Of a DNA stretch of 52,383 bases, positions 40,520 to 48,606 are shown one piece after another. A program made the translations under genes and the position numbers. Positions within the stretch are counted from its first letter, which is position 1; every line of letters begins with the position of its first letter. The notes under the pieces are model-generated. The model saw only the letters and a list, made by a program, of their open reading frames with translations. It had not been told where the DNA came from and ran no database searches. The stretch spans positions 1-52,383 of the forward strand of contig JAUNFY010000014.1 of NCBI GenBank assembly GCA_030524805.1, given 5' to 3'. The stretch comes from Bacteroidales bacterium (GTDB lineage Bacteria; Bacteroidota; Bacteroidia; Bacteroidales; Muribaculaceae).

Positions 40520-42199
40520 ATGAAAAGTACCTCTTTGATTCTCTCAGCTGCGGCCGTCTGCCTGCTTTCGGCGCAACCTGCCGCTGCTGATGTGTCGAAG
40601 GCTTATGTCTCCGACCTCGGTAATGGCAAATACCAGAACCCTGTCATCAACGCCGATTATTCCGATCCCGACGTGATTCGCGTAGGCAATGACTACTACA
40701 TGACTTCGTCGAGCTTCGCCAACCTTCCTGCATTGCAGATTTTGCACTCCAACGACCTTGTCAACTGGACAATAGTGGGTGCGGTAGCTGACACCTATCC
40801 GGCTCCTGAGTTTGATGGAGTGAGCCATGGCAACGGCGTGTGGGCCCCTTCAATCCGCTACCACAACGGAACATACTACGTGATGTATGGCGATCCCGAC
40901 CGCGGTATATATGTGGCAAAAACCGACGACCCGCGCGGACGCTGGAGCGACCTGCAGCTGATTTATCCTGTTGTCGGCGTCATCGACCCGTGTCCTTTCT
41001 GGGATGAGGATGGCCGCGCATATATCGCCCACGGTTATGCCGGAAGCCGCGCGGGAGTGAAGAGCATCATCGGCATGATCGAGATGAAGCCTGATGCCTC
41101 GGGAGTGATTGGCCAAGACCGCGTGATCTACGACGGACATGTCGACAACGAAACTATCGAAGGCGCCAAGATGTATAAACGCGGCGACTGGTACTACATC
41201 TTCTCTCCTGCCGGAGGTGTTGCCACAGGCTGGCAGGTTGTGATGCGCAGCAAGAATCCCTGGGGACCATACGAATGGCGCAATGTCATCGAGCAGGGCG
41301 ACACAGATATAAACGGCCCTCACCAGGGTGCTTGGATCGACACTCCCGACGGCAAGGAAGACTGGTTCATCCACTTCCAAGACAAAGGCCCGTACGGACG
41401 AGTTGTCAACCTCGAACCCATGAAATGGAATGAAGACGGATGGCCCGTGATCGGCGTCGACAAGGACGGCGACGGACGCGGAATTCCGGTGCGCACATAC
41501 AAAAAGCCCAATGTAGGAAAGACATATCCTGTTGCCACTCCGGCCGACAGCGACGAGTTCGATTCCAACACCCTCGGACTCCAATGGCAATGGAATGGCA
41601 ACCCGCAACCGCTCTGGTATTTCTGCGACGCTGAGAAGTCAACCCTGCGCCTCTTCTCCCACAATACTCCTGACGCCAAGACTCTATATGACATGCCTAA
41701 CGTGCTGATGCAGAAATTTCCCAACGAAAATTTCACCGCTACAGCTAAAGTTGAATTCTTCCCGAGAGTCAAAAACGGTAAAGTGGAGACCGGCGAAGCA
41801 GGTGGCATCGCCATCATGGGCAACAATTTCGCCACTCTCCAGCTTGAAAGCCGTTCCGACGGAATATATCTGGTGCAGACCGAATGTATAGGCGCCAACA
41901 AAGGCAACACCGACGTGAAGGAAAACGCTGCCGTCAAACTCTCCAATGGCGGACCCGTATGGCTGCAGGCTGAAATAAAGATGACCGGAGCGAAACAACC
42001 GAAACAGAAATCGGACTATAAATGCAAGGTAACTTTCAAATATAGCCTCGACGGCAAGAAATTCACTACATTCGGCTCACCGATGGACGTGCGCGAAGGA
42101 CACTGGATCGGCGCCAAGGTCGGTGTGTTCTGCTCGCGTCCCTGGAAGAGCAACGACAGCGGCTGGCTCGACGTCGACTATTTCCGTATAACTAAATAA
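40520..42199 (+). CDS. Glycoside hydrolase family 43 enzyme with C-terminal beta-sandwich
   Basis: The 559-residue secreted enzyme (signal peptide MKSTSLILSAAAVCLLSAQP) has a five-bladed propeller. The base Asp49 is in NADYSDPDVIRVGNDYY, the pKa modulator Asp156 in VGVIDPCPFWDEDG, and the acid Glu214 in DNETIEGAKMYKR, the GH43 set. Residues about 350-559 form the beta-sandwich (DEFDSNTLGLQWQWNGNP to DVDYFRITK) found in the beta-xylosidase and arabinofuranosidase subfamilies. It probably removes arabinofuranosyl or xylosyl residues; which cannot be decided here. It follows the beta-helix gene and is closed by a strong terminator. Confidence 0.92.
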   Translation: MKSTSLILSAAAVCLLSAQPAAADVSKAYVSDLGNGKYQNPVINADYSDPDVIRVGNDYYMTSSSFANLPALQILHSNDLVNWTIVGAVADTYPAPEFDGVSHGNGVWAPSIRYHNGTYYVMYGDPDRGIYVAKTDDPRGRWSDLQLIYPVVGVIDPCPFWDEDGRAYIAHGYAGSRAGVKSIIGMIEMKPDASGVIGQDRVIYDGHVDNETIEGAKMYKRGDWYYIFSPAGGVATGWQVVMRSKNPWGPYEWRNVIEQGDTDINGPHQGAWIDTPDGKEDWFIHFQDKGPYGRVVNLEPMKWNEDGWPVIGVDKDGDGRGIPVRTYKKPNVGKTYPVATPADSDEFDSNTLGLQWQWNGNPQPLWYFCDAEKSTLRLFSHNTPDAKTLYDMPNVLMQKFPNENFTATAKVEFFPRVKNGKVETGEAGGIAIMGNNFATLQLESRSDGIYLVQTECIGANKGNTDVKENAAVKLSNGGPVWLQAEIKMTGAKQPKQKSDYKCKVTFKYSLDGKKFTTFGSPMDVREGHWIGAKVGVFCSRPWKSNDSGWLDVDYFRITK

Positions 42200-42284
42200 T
42201 TTGCAAACCATAAAAGATATATGATTTAAAAAGTTATCCAAAAACAAAATCTATATATCTAAAAATTAGCATATTATAAATTTT

Positions 42285-42342
42285 CAAACTCCCGAAAGTT
42301 TTCCAAAACTGAAATTTTGTAAAACTTTTCGGGAGTTTTTCT
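42285..42342 (+). terminator. Terminator of the beta-helix/GH43 unit
   Basis: AACTCCCGAAAGTTTTCCAAAA (42287-42308 region; outer arm AACTCCCGAAA) pairs with the arm ending TTTTCGGGAGTT near 42337, with small mismatches, and T residues follow to 42340. Confidence 0.85.
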
Positions 42343-42372
42343 TGTCGATATGAAGTTATTTTTATAACTTTG
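42341..42372 (+). promoter_or_regulatory. Promoter of nrdD-nrdG
   Basis: CTTG (42341-42344) and TAACTTTG (42365-42372), 20 nt apart. The -33 box directly follows the terminator T run of the previous unit. Confidence 0.65.
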
Positions 42373-42375
42373 CAG

Positions 42376-42405
42376 AGTGAAATCTTTCACCGGATTTCAC
42401 TTTTT
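42376..42405 (+). promoter_or_regulatory. Leader hairpin with T run in front of nrdD
   Basis: AGTGAAATC (42376-42384) and GATTTCACT (42393-42401) are perfect 9-bp arms with an 8-nt loop, followed at once by a T run. The hairpin begins near the predicted transcription start and lies 57 bp before the start codon, so it could be an attenuator, a 5' stabilising hairpin or an operator. Confidence 0.6.
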
Positions 42406-42461
42406 ATCGCTCCTCTTTATGAATGAATCAGATAAGTAATCTTTAACATTTTTTTGCATAG

Positions 42462-44666
42462 ATGATCCAGATAGTCGAAAAGCGCGACGGACGCGTGGTG
42501 GGATATAATGAAGAAAAAATCAAGGCCGCAATACGCAAGGCCATGATGATGACCGAACAGGGCGAGGATGAGGCTCTCATACAGCGCATCGCCGACCGCA
42601 TCGGCATGACCGGTAAGGAACGAATGACAGTGGAGGAGATCCAGGACCGCGTTGAGATCGAACTCATGAAGTCATCGCGCAAGGACGTGGCGAAGCGATA
42701 CATAGCCTACCGCGACAAACGCAGCGTCGCCCGCCGTGGCAAGACCCGCGACATATTCCTTGAGATCATCGAGACAAAAAATAATGATGTCACCCGCGAA
42801 AACGCCAACATGAATGCCGACACCCCCGCCGGCATGATGATGAAATTCGCATCCGAGACAACAAAACCTTTTGTTGACGACTATCTGCTTGATGCGGAAG
42901 TGAAGCAGGCTGTGCGCAACAACTATATCCACATCCACGACAAAGATTACTATCCCACCAAGAGCCTCACCTGCGTGCAGCATCCGCTTGACAATCTGCT
43001 CACCAACGGTTTTGTGGCAGGCCATGCCGAAAGCCGCGCGCCAAAACGCATCGAAACCGCAGGAGTCATCGCCTGCATCTCGCTTGAGACGGCTCAGAAT
43101 GAGATGCACGGCGGCCAGGCCATCCCCGCTTTTGATTTCTATCTTGCTCCTTTCGTGAGAATCACGTTCAAGGAAGAACTGAAGACTCTCGAGCAGCTGT
43201 CGGGACGCGACCTCTCGCGCTTCTACGATGCCGAACTTGATGACTATGAAAAGAAGGACCTCGACGGGCTGGAGGGCGACGACCGCTTGTTTCAACACGC
43301 TGTCAACCGCACCGTGTCAAGAGTGCACCAGTCGATGGAAGCGTTCATTCACAACATGAACACAATCCACTCGCGCGGCGGCAATCAGGTAGTGTTCAGC
43401 TCAATCAACTACGGCACGGACACATCAGCCGAAGGACGCTGTGTGATACGGGAGATACTCAACTGCACCTATGAAGGCGTAGGCAACGGTGCGACAGCTA
43501 TCTTCCCCATACAGATATGGAAGAAGAAGCGTGGAGTAAGCTATCTGCCCGAAGACCGCAACTACGACCTCTATCGCCTCGCATGCAAGGTGGCGGCACG
43601 CCGTTTCTTCCCCAACTTCCTCAACCTTGACGCCACATTCAACCAGCATGAACTCTGGCGCGCCGACGATCCGCGTCGCTTTGAATATGAAGTGGCCACG
43701 ATGGGATGTCGCACACGTGTGTTTGAAAACCGTTTCGGCAAGAAGACATCGGTAGGACGCGGCAACATCTCCTTCTCCACCATCAACATAGTGCGTCTGG
43801 CCATCGAATGTATGAACATCCAGAACGAGGAAGAACGCATCAACCGATTCTTCGAACGCCTCGACGACCTGCTTGAACTCACAGCCAAACAACTCGACGA
43901 CCGTTTCCAGTTCCAGAAAACGGCCCTCGCCAAGCAGTTCCCCCTCGTGATGAGCACCCTATGGATCGGAGGCGACAAGCTCGACCCCAACGACACAATT
44001 GAAAGCGTCATCAATCAGGGCACCCTCGGCATCGGATTCATCGGTCTTGCAGAATGCCTCATAGCACTCATCGGCAAACATCACGGAGAATCTGACGACG
44101 CACAGCAACTCGGCCTTCGCATCATAAAATACATGCGGTCGAAAGTCAACGAATTCTCAGAGCGCTATCAGCACAACTATTCGGTGCTCGCCACTCCCGC
44201 CGAGGGCCTGAGCGGACGTTTCACCAAAATCGATCGTAAATCGTTCGGTGTCATCCCGGGCATCACCGACAAGGATTACTACACCAACTCCAACCATGTG
44301 CCCGTTTATTACCACTGCTCTCCGCGCCACAAGGCCAAAATCGAGGCTCCTTACCACGAACTGACCGGCGGCGGACACATCTTCTACGTGGAAATCGACG
44401 GCGATGCCACCCACAACGAGGAATGCATAATGCAGATTGTCGATATGCTCGACAAATACAACATGGGCTACGGATCGGTGAACCACAACCGCAACCACTG
44501 TCCGAAATGCGGCTACGAGAACGCCGAGAAAAACGTGGATTGCTGTCCCAAATGCGGGACTCGCTTCGAGACAATCCAGCGCATCACGGGTTATCTTGTC
44601 GGCACTACCGAACGATGGAATTCCGGCAAACTCGCCGAACTCAAAGACCGGGTGGTGCATAAATGA
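42462..44666 (+). CDS. nrdD: Anaerobic ribonucleoside-triphosphate reductase
   Basis: The 734-residue class III reductase makes dNTPs without oxygen, using a glycyl radical installed by NrdG. An N-terminal ATP-cone (about 1-95, VEKRDGRVVGYNEEKIKAAI) gives allosteric control. The catalytic barrel contains conserved KSLTCVQHPLDNLL and GYGSVNHNRNHCPKCGYEN near the end, with a four-Cys zinc site (CPKCGYENAEKNVDCCPKCG). The radical glycine is Gly710 in RITGYLVGTTERW. The partner gene nrdG starts 14 bp after it. The gene agrees with an obligately anaerobic lifestyle. Confidence 0.96.
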   Translation: MIQIVEKRDGRVVGYNEEKIKAAIRKAMMMTEQGEDEALIQRIADRIGMTGKERMTVEEIQDRVEIELMKSSRKDVAKRYIAYRDKRSVARRGKTRDIFLEIIETKNNDVTRENANMNADTPAGMMMKFASETTKPFVDDYLLDAEVKQAVRNNYIHIHDKDYYPTKSLTCVQHPLDNLLTNGFVAGHAESRAPKRIETAGVIACISLETAQNEMHGGQAIPAFDFYLAPFVRITFKEELKTLEQLSGRDLSRFYDAELDDYEKKDLDGLEGDDRLFQHAVNRTVSRVHQSMEAFIHNMNTIHSRGGNQVVFSSINYGTDTSAEGRCVIREILNCTYEGVGNGATAIFPIQIWKKKRGVSYLPEDRNYDLYRLACKVAARRFFPNFLNLDATFNQHELWRADDPRRFEYEVATMGCRTRVFENRFGKKTSVGRGNISFSTINIVRLAIECMNIQNEEERINRFFERLDDLLELTAKQLDDRFQFQKTALAKQFPLVMSTLWIGGDKLDPNDTIESVINQGTLGIGFIGLAECLIALIGKHHGESDDAQQLGLRIIKYMRSKVNEFSERYQHNYSVLATPAEGLSGRFTKIDRKSFGVIPGITDKDYYTNSNHVPVYYHCSPRHKAKIEAPYHELTGGGHIFYVEIDGDATHNEECIMQIVDMLDKYNMGYGSVNHNRNHCPKCGYENAEKNVDCCPKCGTRFETIQRITGYLVGTTERWNSGKLAELKDRVVHK

Positions 44667-44680
44667 CGATATAGACCGAT

Positions 44681-45133
44681 ATGGAAAATATTACTTTCAG
44701 GGTGCTCGACATCGTGCGAGGCACCACAGTCGACGGTCCGGGTTTCCGGACCGCCATCTATTTTGCGGGGTGCCATCATAAGTGTCCCGGGTGCCACAAT
44801 CCTCAATCGTGGGATTTCGAAGCCGGCACCGAAATGACTCTTGAGGAGATCATGCAGGTGGTGGAGGAAGAGGACTTCGACGTGACGCTTTCAGGAGGCG
44901 ACCCTCTGTATCACGCCGAAGACATCGCTCACCTTGCCCGGGCCATCAAGGAAACGGGGCACACCGTATGGCTCTACACCGGCTTCACCTACGAAGAGAT
45001 TCTGGATTCACCGCTCCTTTCAGCACCCCTTCCCTACCTAGAGGCTATCGTGGAAGGACCCTACATTGAAGCGCTGCGCGACCCCGACCTGCTTTTCCGT
45101 GGCTCTTCCAACCAACGTATCATCAGATTGTGA
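44681..45133 (+). CDS. nrdG: Anaerobic ribonucleotide reductase activating protein
   Basis: The 150-residue radical-SAM enzyme generates the glycyl radical on NrdD. The CxxxCxxC cluster site is Cys31, Cys35 and Cys38 in FAGCHHKCPGCHNPQSWDF, and SAM contacts lie in LSGGDPLYHAEDI. Length is normal. It directly follows nrdD in the same operon. About 195 bp of non-coding sequence follow before ftsY. Confidence 0.95.
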   Translation: MENITFRVLDIVRGTTVDGPGFRTAIYFAGCHHKCPGCHNPQSWDFEAGTEMTLEEIMQVVEEEDFDVTLSGGDPLYHAEDIAHLARAIKETGHTVWLYTGFTYEEILDSPLLSAPLPYLEAIVEGPYIEALRDPDLLFRGSSNQRIIRL

Positions 45134-45272
45134 CCGCTCGCCGGAGCTCAGTTGAAAGTGGAAAGTTGATATTTGGAAGTTATCTGATCTTGATGAAAAG
45201 AATCATGGGGTTAACACCTTATGTTGTTTTTTCAGTTCTTAAATAAGTTTAGGCAACTTCTTTGGCACAAAA

Positions 45273-45304
45273 TTTGTCAAACCCAATTAAAATCACTAAT
45301 TTTG
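45273..45304 (+). promoter_or_regulatory. Promoter of the ftsY operon
   Basis: TTTG (45273-45276) and TAATTTTG (45297-45304), 20 nt apart, 25 bp before the ftsY start codon. Confidence 0.7.
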
Positions 45305-45329
45305 TAGTCTAAAAAACACAACCACCATT

Positions 45330-46298
45330 ATGGGATTCTTCAAAAAACTATTCTCTAAAGAGAAAAAAGAACAACTCGACAGCGGTCTTGAAAAGACCAA
45401 GCAGGGAGTATGGGATAAGATAACCCGTGCCGTAGCCGGCAAATCCAAAGTCGACGATGAAGTGCTCGACAATCTTGAGGAAGTATTCGTGACATCCGAC
45501 ATGGGCGTCGACACATCGCTGAAAATCATACAGCGTCTTGAGGAACGGGTGGCGCGCGACAAATACGTCAATTCATCCGAACTCAACAGAATCCTCTGCG
45601 AGGAAATCACCGACATGCTCTCCAAGCCCGAGAATGAAGGCGCGGAAACGGGCGATTTCGAAATTCCCGAAGACAAGAAACCATACGTGATAATGGTAGT
45701 AGGTGTCAACGGGGTTGGCAAAACCACCACCATCGGCAAACTGGCTCATCAGTTCAAGGCCGCCGGCAACAAGGTGGTGCTCGGCGCAGCCGACACTTTC
45801 AGGGCTGCCGCCATCGAGCAACTTGACATCTGGGGTGAACGCGTAGGAGTGCCCGTAGTGAAGCAGAAGATGGGCAGCGACCCTGCAGCCGTGGCTTACG
45901 ACACCCTCAGCAGCGCGAAGGCCCAAGGTGCCGACGTGGTCATCATCGACACGGCCGGACGTCTTCACAACAAGATCGGTCTGATGAACGAACTCACCAA
46001 GATTAAGAATGTGATGCAGAAAGTTGTGCACGACGCTCCGCAGGAAGTGCTCCTCGTGCTCGACGGAAGCACCGGACAGAATGCCTACGAACAGGCTCGC
46101 CAGTTTGTGGCTGCCACAGAAGTCAACGCTCTTGCCATCACAAAACTTGACGGCACAGCCAAAGGTGGCGTGGTGATCGGCATCAGCGACCAGTTCAAGA
46201 TTCCGGTGAAATATATCGGCATCGGCGAGAAAATCGACGACCTCCAGATTTTCCGCAGCGATGAATTCGTGAAATCGCTGTTCGGAAACGCGGTATAA
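45330..46298 (+). CDS. ftsY: Signal recognition particle receptor FtsY
   Basis: The 322-residue SRP GTPase docks ribosome-SRP complexes at the inner membrane. The N-terminal A-domain is short and basic, with an amphipathic start (MGFFKKLFSKEKKEQ). The NG domain has the P-loop GVNGVGKTTTIGKLA near residue 125, the insertion-box segment, DTAGRLHNKIGLM, and TKLDGTAKGGV. It starts the rightward ftsY-rimO-menF-M13 series. Confidence 0.97.
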   Translation: MGFFKKLFSKEKKEQLDSGLEKTKQGVWDKITRAVAGKSKVDDEVLDNLEEVFVTSDMGVDTSLKIIQRLEERVARDKYVNSSELNRILCEEITDMLSKPENEGAETGDFEIPEDKKPYVIMVVGVNGVGKTTTIGKLAHQFKAAGNKVVLGAADTFRAAAIEQLDIWGERVGVPVVKQKMGSDPAAVAYDTLSSAKAQGADVVIIDTAGRLHNKIGLMNELTKIKNVMQKVVHDAPQEVLLVLDGSTGQNAYEQARQFVAATEVNALAITKLDGTAKGGVVIGISDQFKIPVKYIGIGEKIDDLQIFRSDEFVKSLFGNAV

Positions 46299-46340
46299 TC
46301 CGTAATGGTCTTTTTCTGAACACACACCCGACAAGCATCA

Positions 46341-47642
46341 ATGAGAAAAGGAGAGATTGATGTCATATCGATGGGTTGCAGCAAAAACCTCATCGACAGC
46401 GAACGCCTCATGAAACGTCTTTTCGAGAAAGGCTATGAGGTGATCCACGATCCGGAAGCGCCGCGTGGCGAATGGGTCGTGGTCAACACTTGCGGTTTCA
46501 TTCAGGATGCCAAGGAAGAATCGATCGACCTCATCCTGCAGCTCGGACAATTAAAACAACAGCGCAAGATAGGCAGGCTCGTGGTGATGGGATGCCTCTC
46601 GCAGCGATATATGGACGACTTGAAGCAGGAGATGCCGGAGGTGGACATCTGGTATGGCAAATACGACTGGAAGACATTCATTTCCTCTCTTCCCGACAGG
46701 AAAGAAAACGTGAATCTCCCTAAAGACTGGGAACGAAGCCTCACGACCCCTCCCTACAGTTCATATCTGAAGATTTCGGAAGGATGCAACCGCTTCTGCG
46801 CTTTCTGTGCCATACCGATCATCACCGGCCGCCACACTTCGCGTCCCATCGAGGAGATACTTGAAGAAGTTTCCGACCTTGTGGCAAAAGGAGTGAAGGA
46901 ATTCAACGTCATTGCCCAGGACCTCAGCAGCTACGGCACCGACCTTTATGGCCGCCACGCGCTCGCCGAACTGATCGACCGCATGGCCGGCATCGAAGGA
47001 GTGGAATGGATCAGACTGCATTACGCCTACCCATCCGATTTCCCCACCGACATACTCGACGTGATGGCGCGCCGCGACAATGTGTGCAAATACATCGACA
47101 TAGCGCTCCAGCACATAGCAGACCCGGTGCTCAGCAACATGCGTCGCCACATCGACGGCAACAAGACGCGTGAACTGCTGGCAGAAATGCGTCGCAGGGT
47201 GCCGGGGCTCAAGATACGCACCACCCTCATGGTAGGCTTCCCCGGCGAAGGAGAGGAAGAATTCCGCCAGCTGCTCGATTTCGTCAGGAACGAGAGATTC
47301 GAGCGTATGGGAGCATTCGCCTACAGCGAGGAAGACGATACATGGGCTGCCAAAAACCTCGACGACTCCATACCGGAAGAATTGAAGCAGGAACGCCTCG
47401 ACACGCTCATGAAGGTGCAGGAAGAGATTGCCCTCGCCCGCAACGAAGAGATGATAGGCCGGACTGTGCGCGTGCTTATAGACCGCGTGGAGGGCGACAC
47501 ACGCATCGGACGCACTCAGTGGGATTCACCGGAAGTGGACCCTGAGGTGTATGTATCCGGTTCCGACGCATGTCCGGGCGATTTTATCAATGTCAAAATC
47601 ACGGGGGCTGAGCCCTTCGAGCTTTTCGGTGAATTGGTTTAA
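46341..47642 (+). CDS. rimO: Ribosomal protein S12 methylthiotransferase RimO
   Basis: The 433-residue radical-SAM enzyme adds a methylthio group to the conserved aspartate of ribosomal protein S12. The N-terminal UPF0004 domain binds a cluster through Cys13 (SMGCSKNLIDSE), Cys51 (NTCGFI) and Cys85 (MGCLSQRY). The radical-SAM cluster is Cys149, Cys153 and Cys156 (EGCNRFCAFCAIP). A TRAM domain closes the protein (IGRTVRVLIDRVEG). The DSERL after the first Cys distinguishes RimO from MiaB. It starts 42 bp after ftsY, and the next gene overlaps its end. Confidence 0.96.
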   Translation: MRKGEIDVISMGCSKNLIDSERLMKRLFEKGYEVIHDPEAPRGEWVVVNTCGFIQDAKEESIDLILQLGQLKQQRKIGRLVVMGCLSQRYMDDLKQEMPEVDIWYGKYDWKTFISSLPDRKENVNLPKDWERSLTTPPYSSYLKISEGCNRFCAFCAIPIITGRHTSRPIEEILEEVSDLVAKGVKEFNVIAQDLSSYGTDLYGRHALAELIDRMAGIEGVEWIRLHYAYPSDFPTDILDVMARRDNVCKYIDIALQHIADPVLSNMRRHIDGNKTRELLAEMRRRVPGLKIRTTLMVGFPGEGEEEFRQLLDFVRNERFERMGAFAYSEEDDTWAAKNLDDSIPEELKQERLDTLMKVQEEIALARNEEMIGRTVRVLIDRVEGDTRIGRTQWDSPEVDPEVYVSGSDACPGDFINVKITGAEPFELFGELV

Positions 47643-48606
47643 GTATCGGCTCCCGAATGGAGATGAGATAGTGAGCGGTGCATCAAGCCGCCTCCTGCAA
47701 GACCTTTCGGAAGAAGGTTTTGCCATCGCACCTTTCCATAATGAAGAGGTCGGCACGTTGCTCATCCCGGCCGATATCAAAAACCCCGACGAAGCGATAT
47801 TCACCCCTCTCCACTCCCCCCTCTATCCATCCACATCCGAAGCGGATTACCTCAACGAAGTCGCGGCGATAGCTTCCCACTTCACAGGGCGCCGCGGCAA
47901 GACCGTAGCATCCCGTTGCATCAGGATCGATACCGAAATCGACCTCAATGCCACATTCCAATCCCTCTGCGACAGTTTTCCCGATGCGTTCATATTCATG
48001 TTCTCCACCGAGGCAACCGGCACCTGGATAGGAGCATCGCCCGAACTCCTGCTTGAGGCATCGCATTGCGGCGTCGCCACCATGGCGTTGGCCGGAACGC
48101 GGCCTGCCGCCGAATCCGGTGAGTGGGACCCCAAAAACATCGAGGAGCAGCAGATGGTGACCGACTACATAGTGAATATTCTCAGCCAATGTTGCGAAGA
48201 AGTGGAAGTGTCGCCGACATTCACCAAACGGGCGGGAAAAGTAGCGCATCTCTGCACCCCCATCAGGGCAAGCCGGCCAACGGTGGCATTGAGCGACCTA
48301 CTGCTGAAACTATCCCCCACCCCTGCCCTTTGCGGCAGCGACAAAGAGGAATCTTTCCGCATCATATCAAGTCTCGAACGCCACCGGCGGGAGATGTATG
48401 GCGGCTTTTGCGGGCCTAACCGGCTTCACGGCACCACATCTTTCTTCGTGACCGTGAGGGCAGCCAAGTGCAGCGACCACGCCGTGTGCGTATATGCAGG
48501 TGGTGGCATCACACAGCATTCCGTGCCCGCAGCGGAATGGGAGGAGACTGAAATGAAATCGAAAACAATAACACAAAACATAATTTCTAAATCTACAAAA
48601 CAATGA
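47590..48606 (+). CDS. menF: Isochorismate synthase-like chorismate-binding enzyme
   Basis: The product (338 residues from this start) belongs to the chorismate-utilising MenF/EntC/TrpE/PabB superfamily. Supporting segments are GTWIGASPELLLE, ALAGTRPAAESGEWDPKN, KHxxVV-like QMVTDYIVNIL, and the C-terminal RREMYGGFCGPNRLHG and YAGGGITQHSVPAAEWEE. These fit isochorismate synthase for menaquinone, the usual quinone of Bacteroidales, better than TrpE. Start choice is uncertain: ATG at 47590 overlaps rimO by 53 bp, and GTG at 47629 overlaps by 14. The YRLP segment just after rimO's end belongs to the conserved front. The stop overlaps the next ATG (ATGA). No other men gene is in the window. Confidence 0.82.
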   Translation: MSKSRGLSPSSFSVNWFKYRLPNGDEIVSGASSRLLQDLSEEGFAIAPFHNEEVGTLLIPADIKNPDEAIFTPLHSPLYPSTSEADYLNEVAAIASHFTGRRGKTVASRCIRIDTEIDLNATFQSLCDSFPDAFIFMFSTEATGTWIGASPELLLEASHCGVATMALAGTRPAAESGEWDPKNIEEQQMVTDYIVNILSQCCEEVEVSPTFTKRAGKVAHLCTPIRASRPTVALSDLLLKLSPTPALCGSDKEESFRIISSLERHRREMYGGFCGPNRLHGTTSFFVTVRAAKCSDHAVCVYAGGGITQHSVPAAEWEETEMKSKTITQNIISKSTKQ

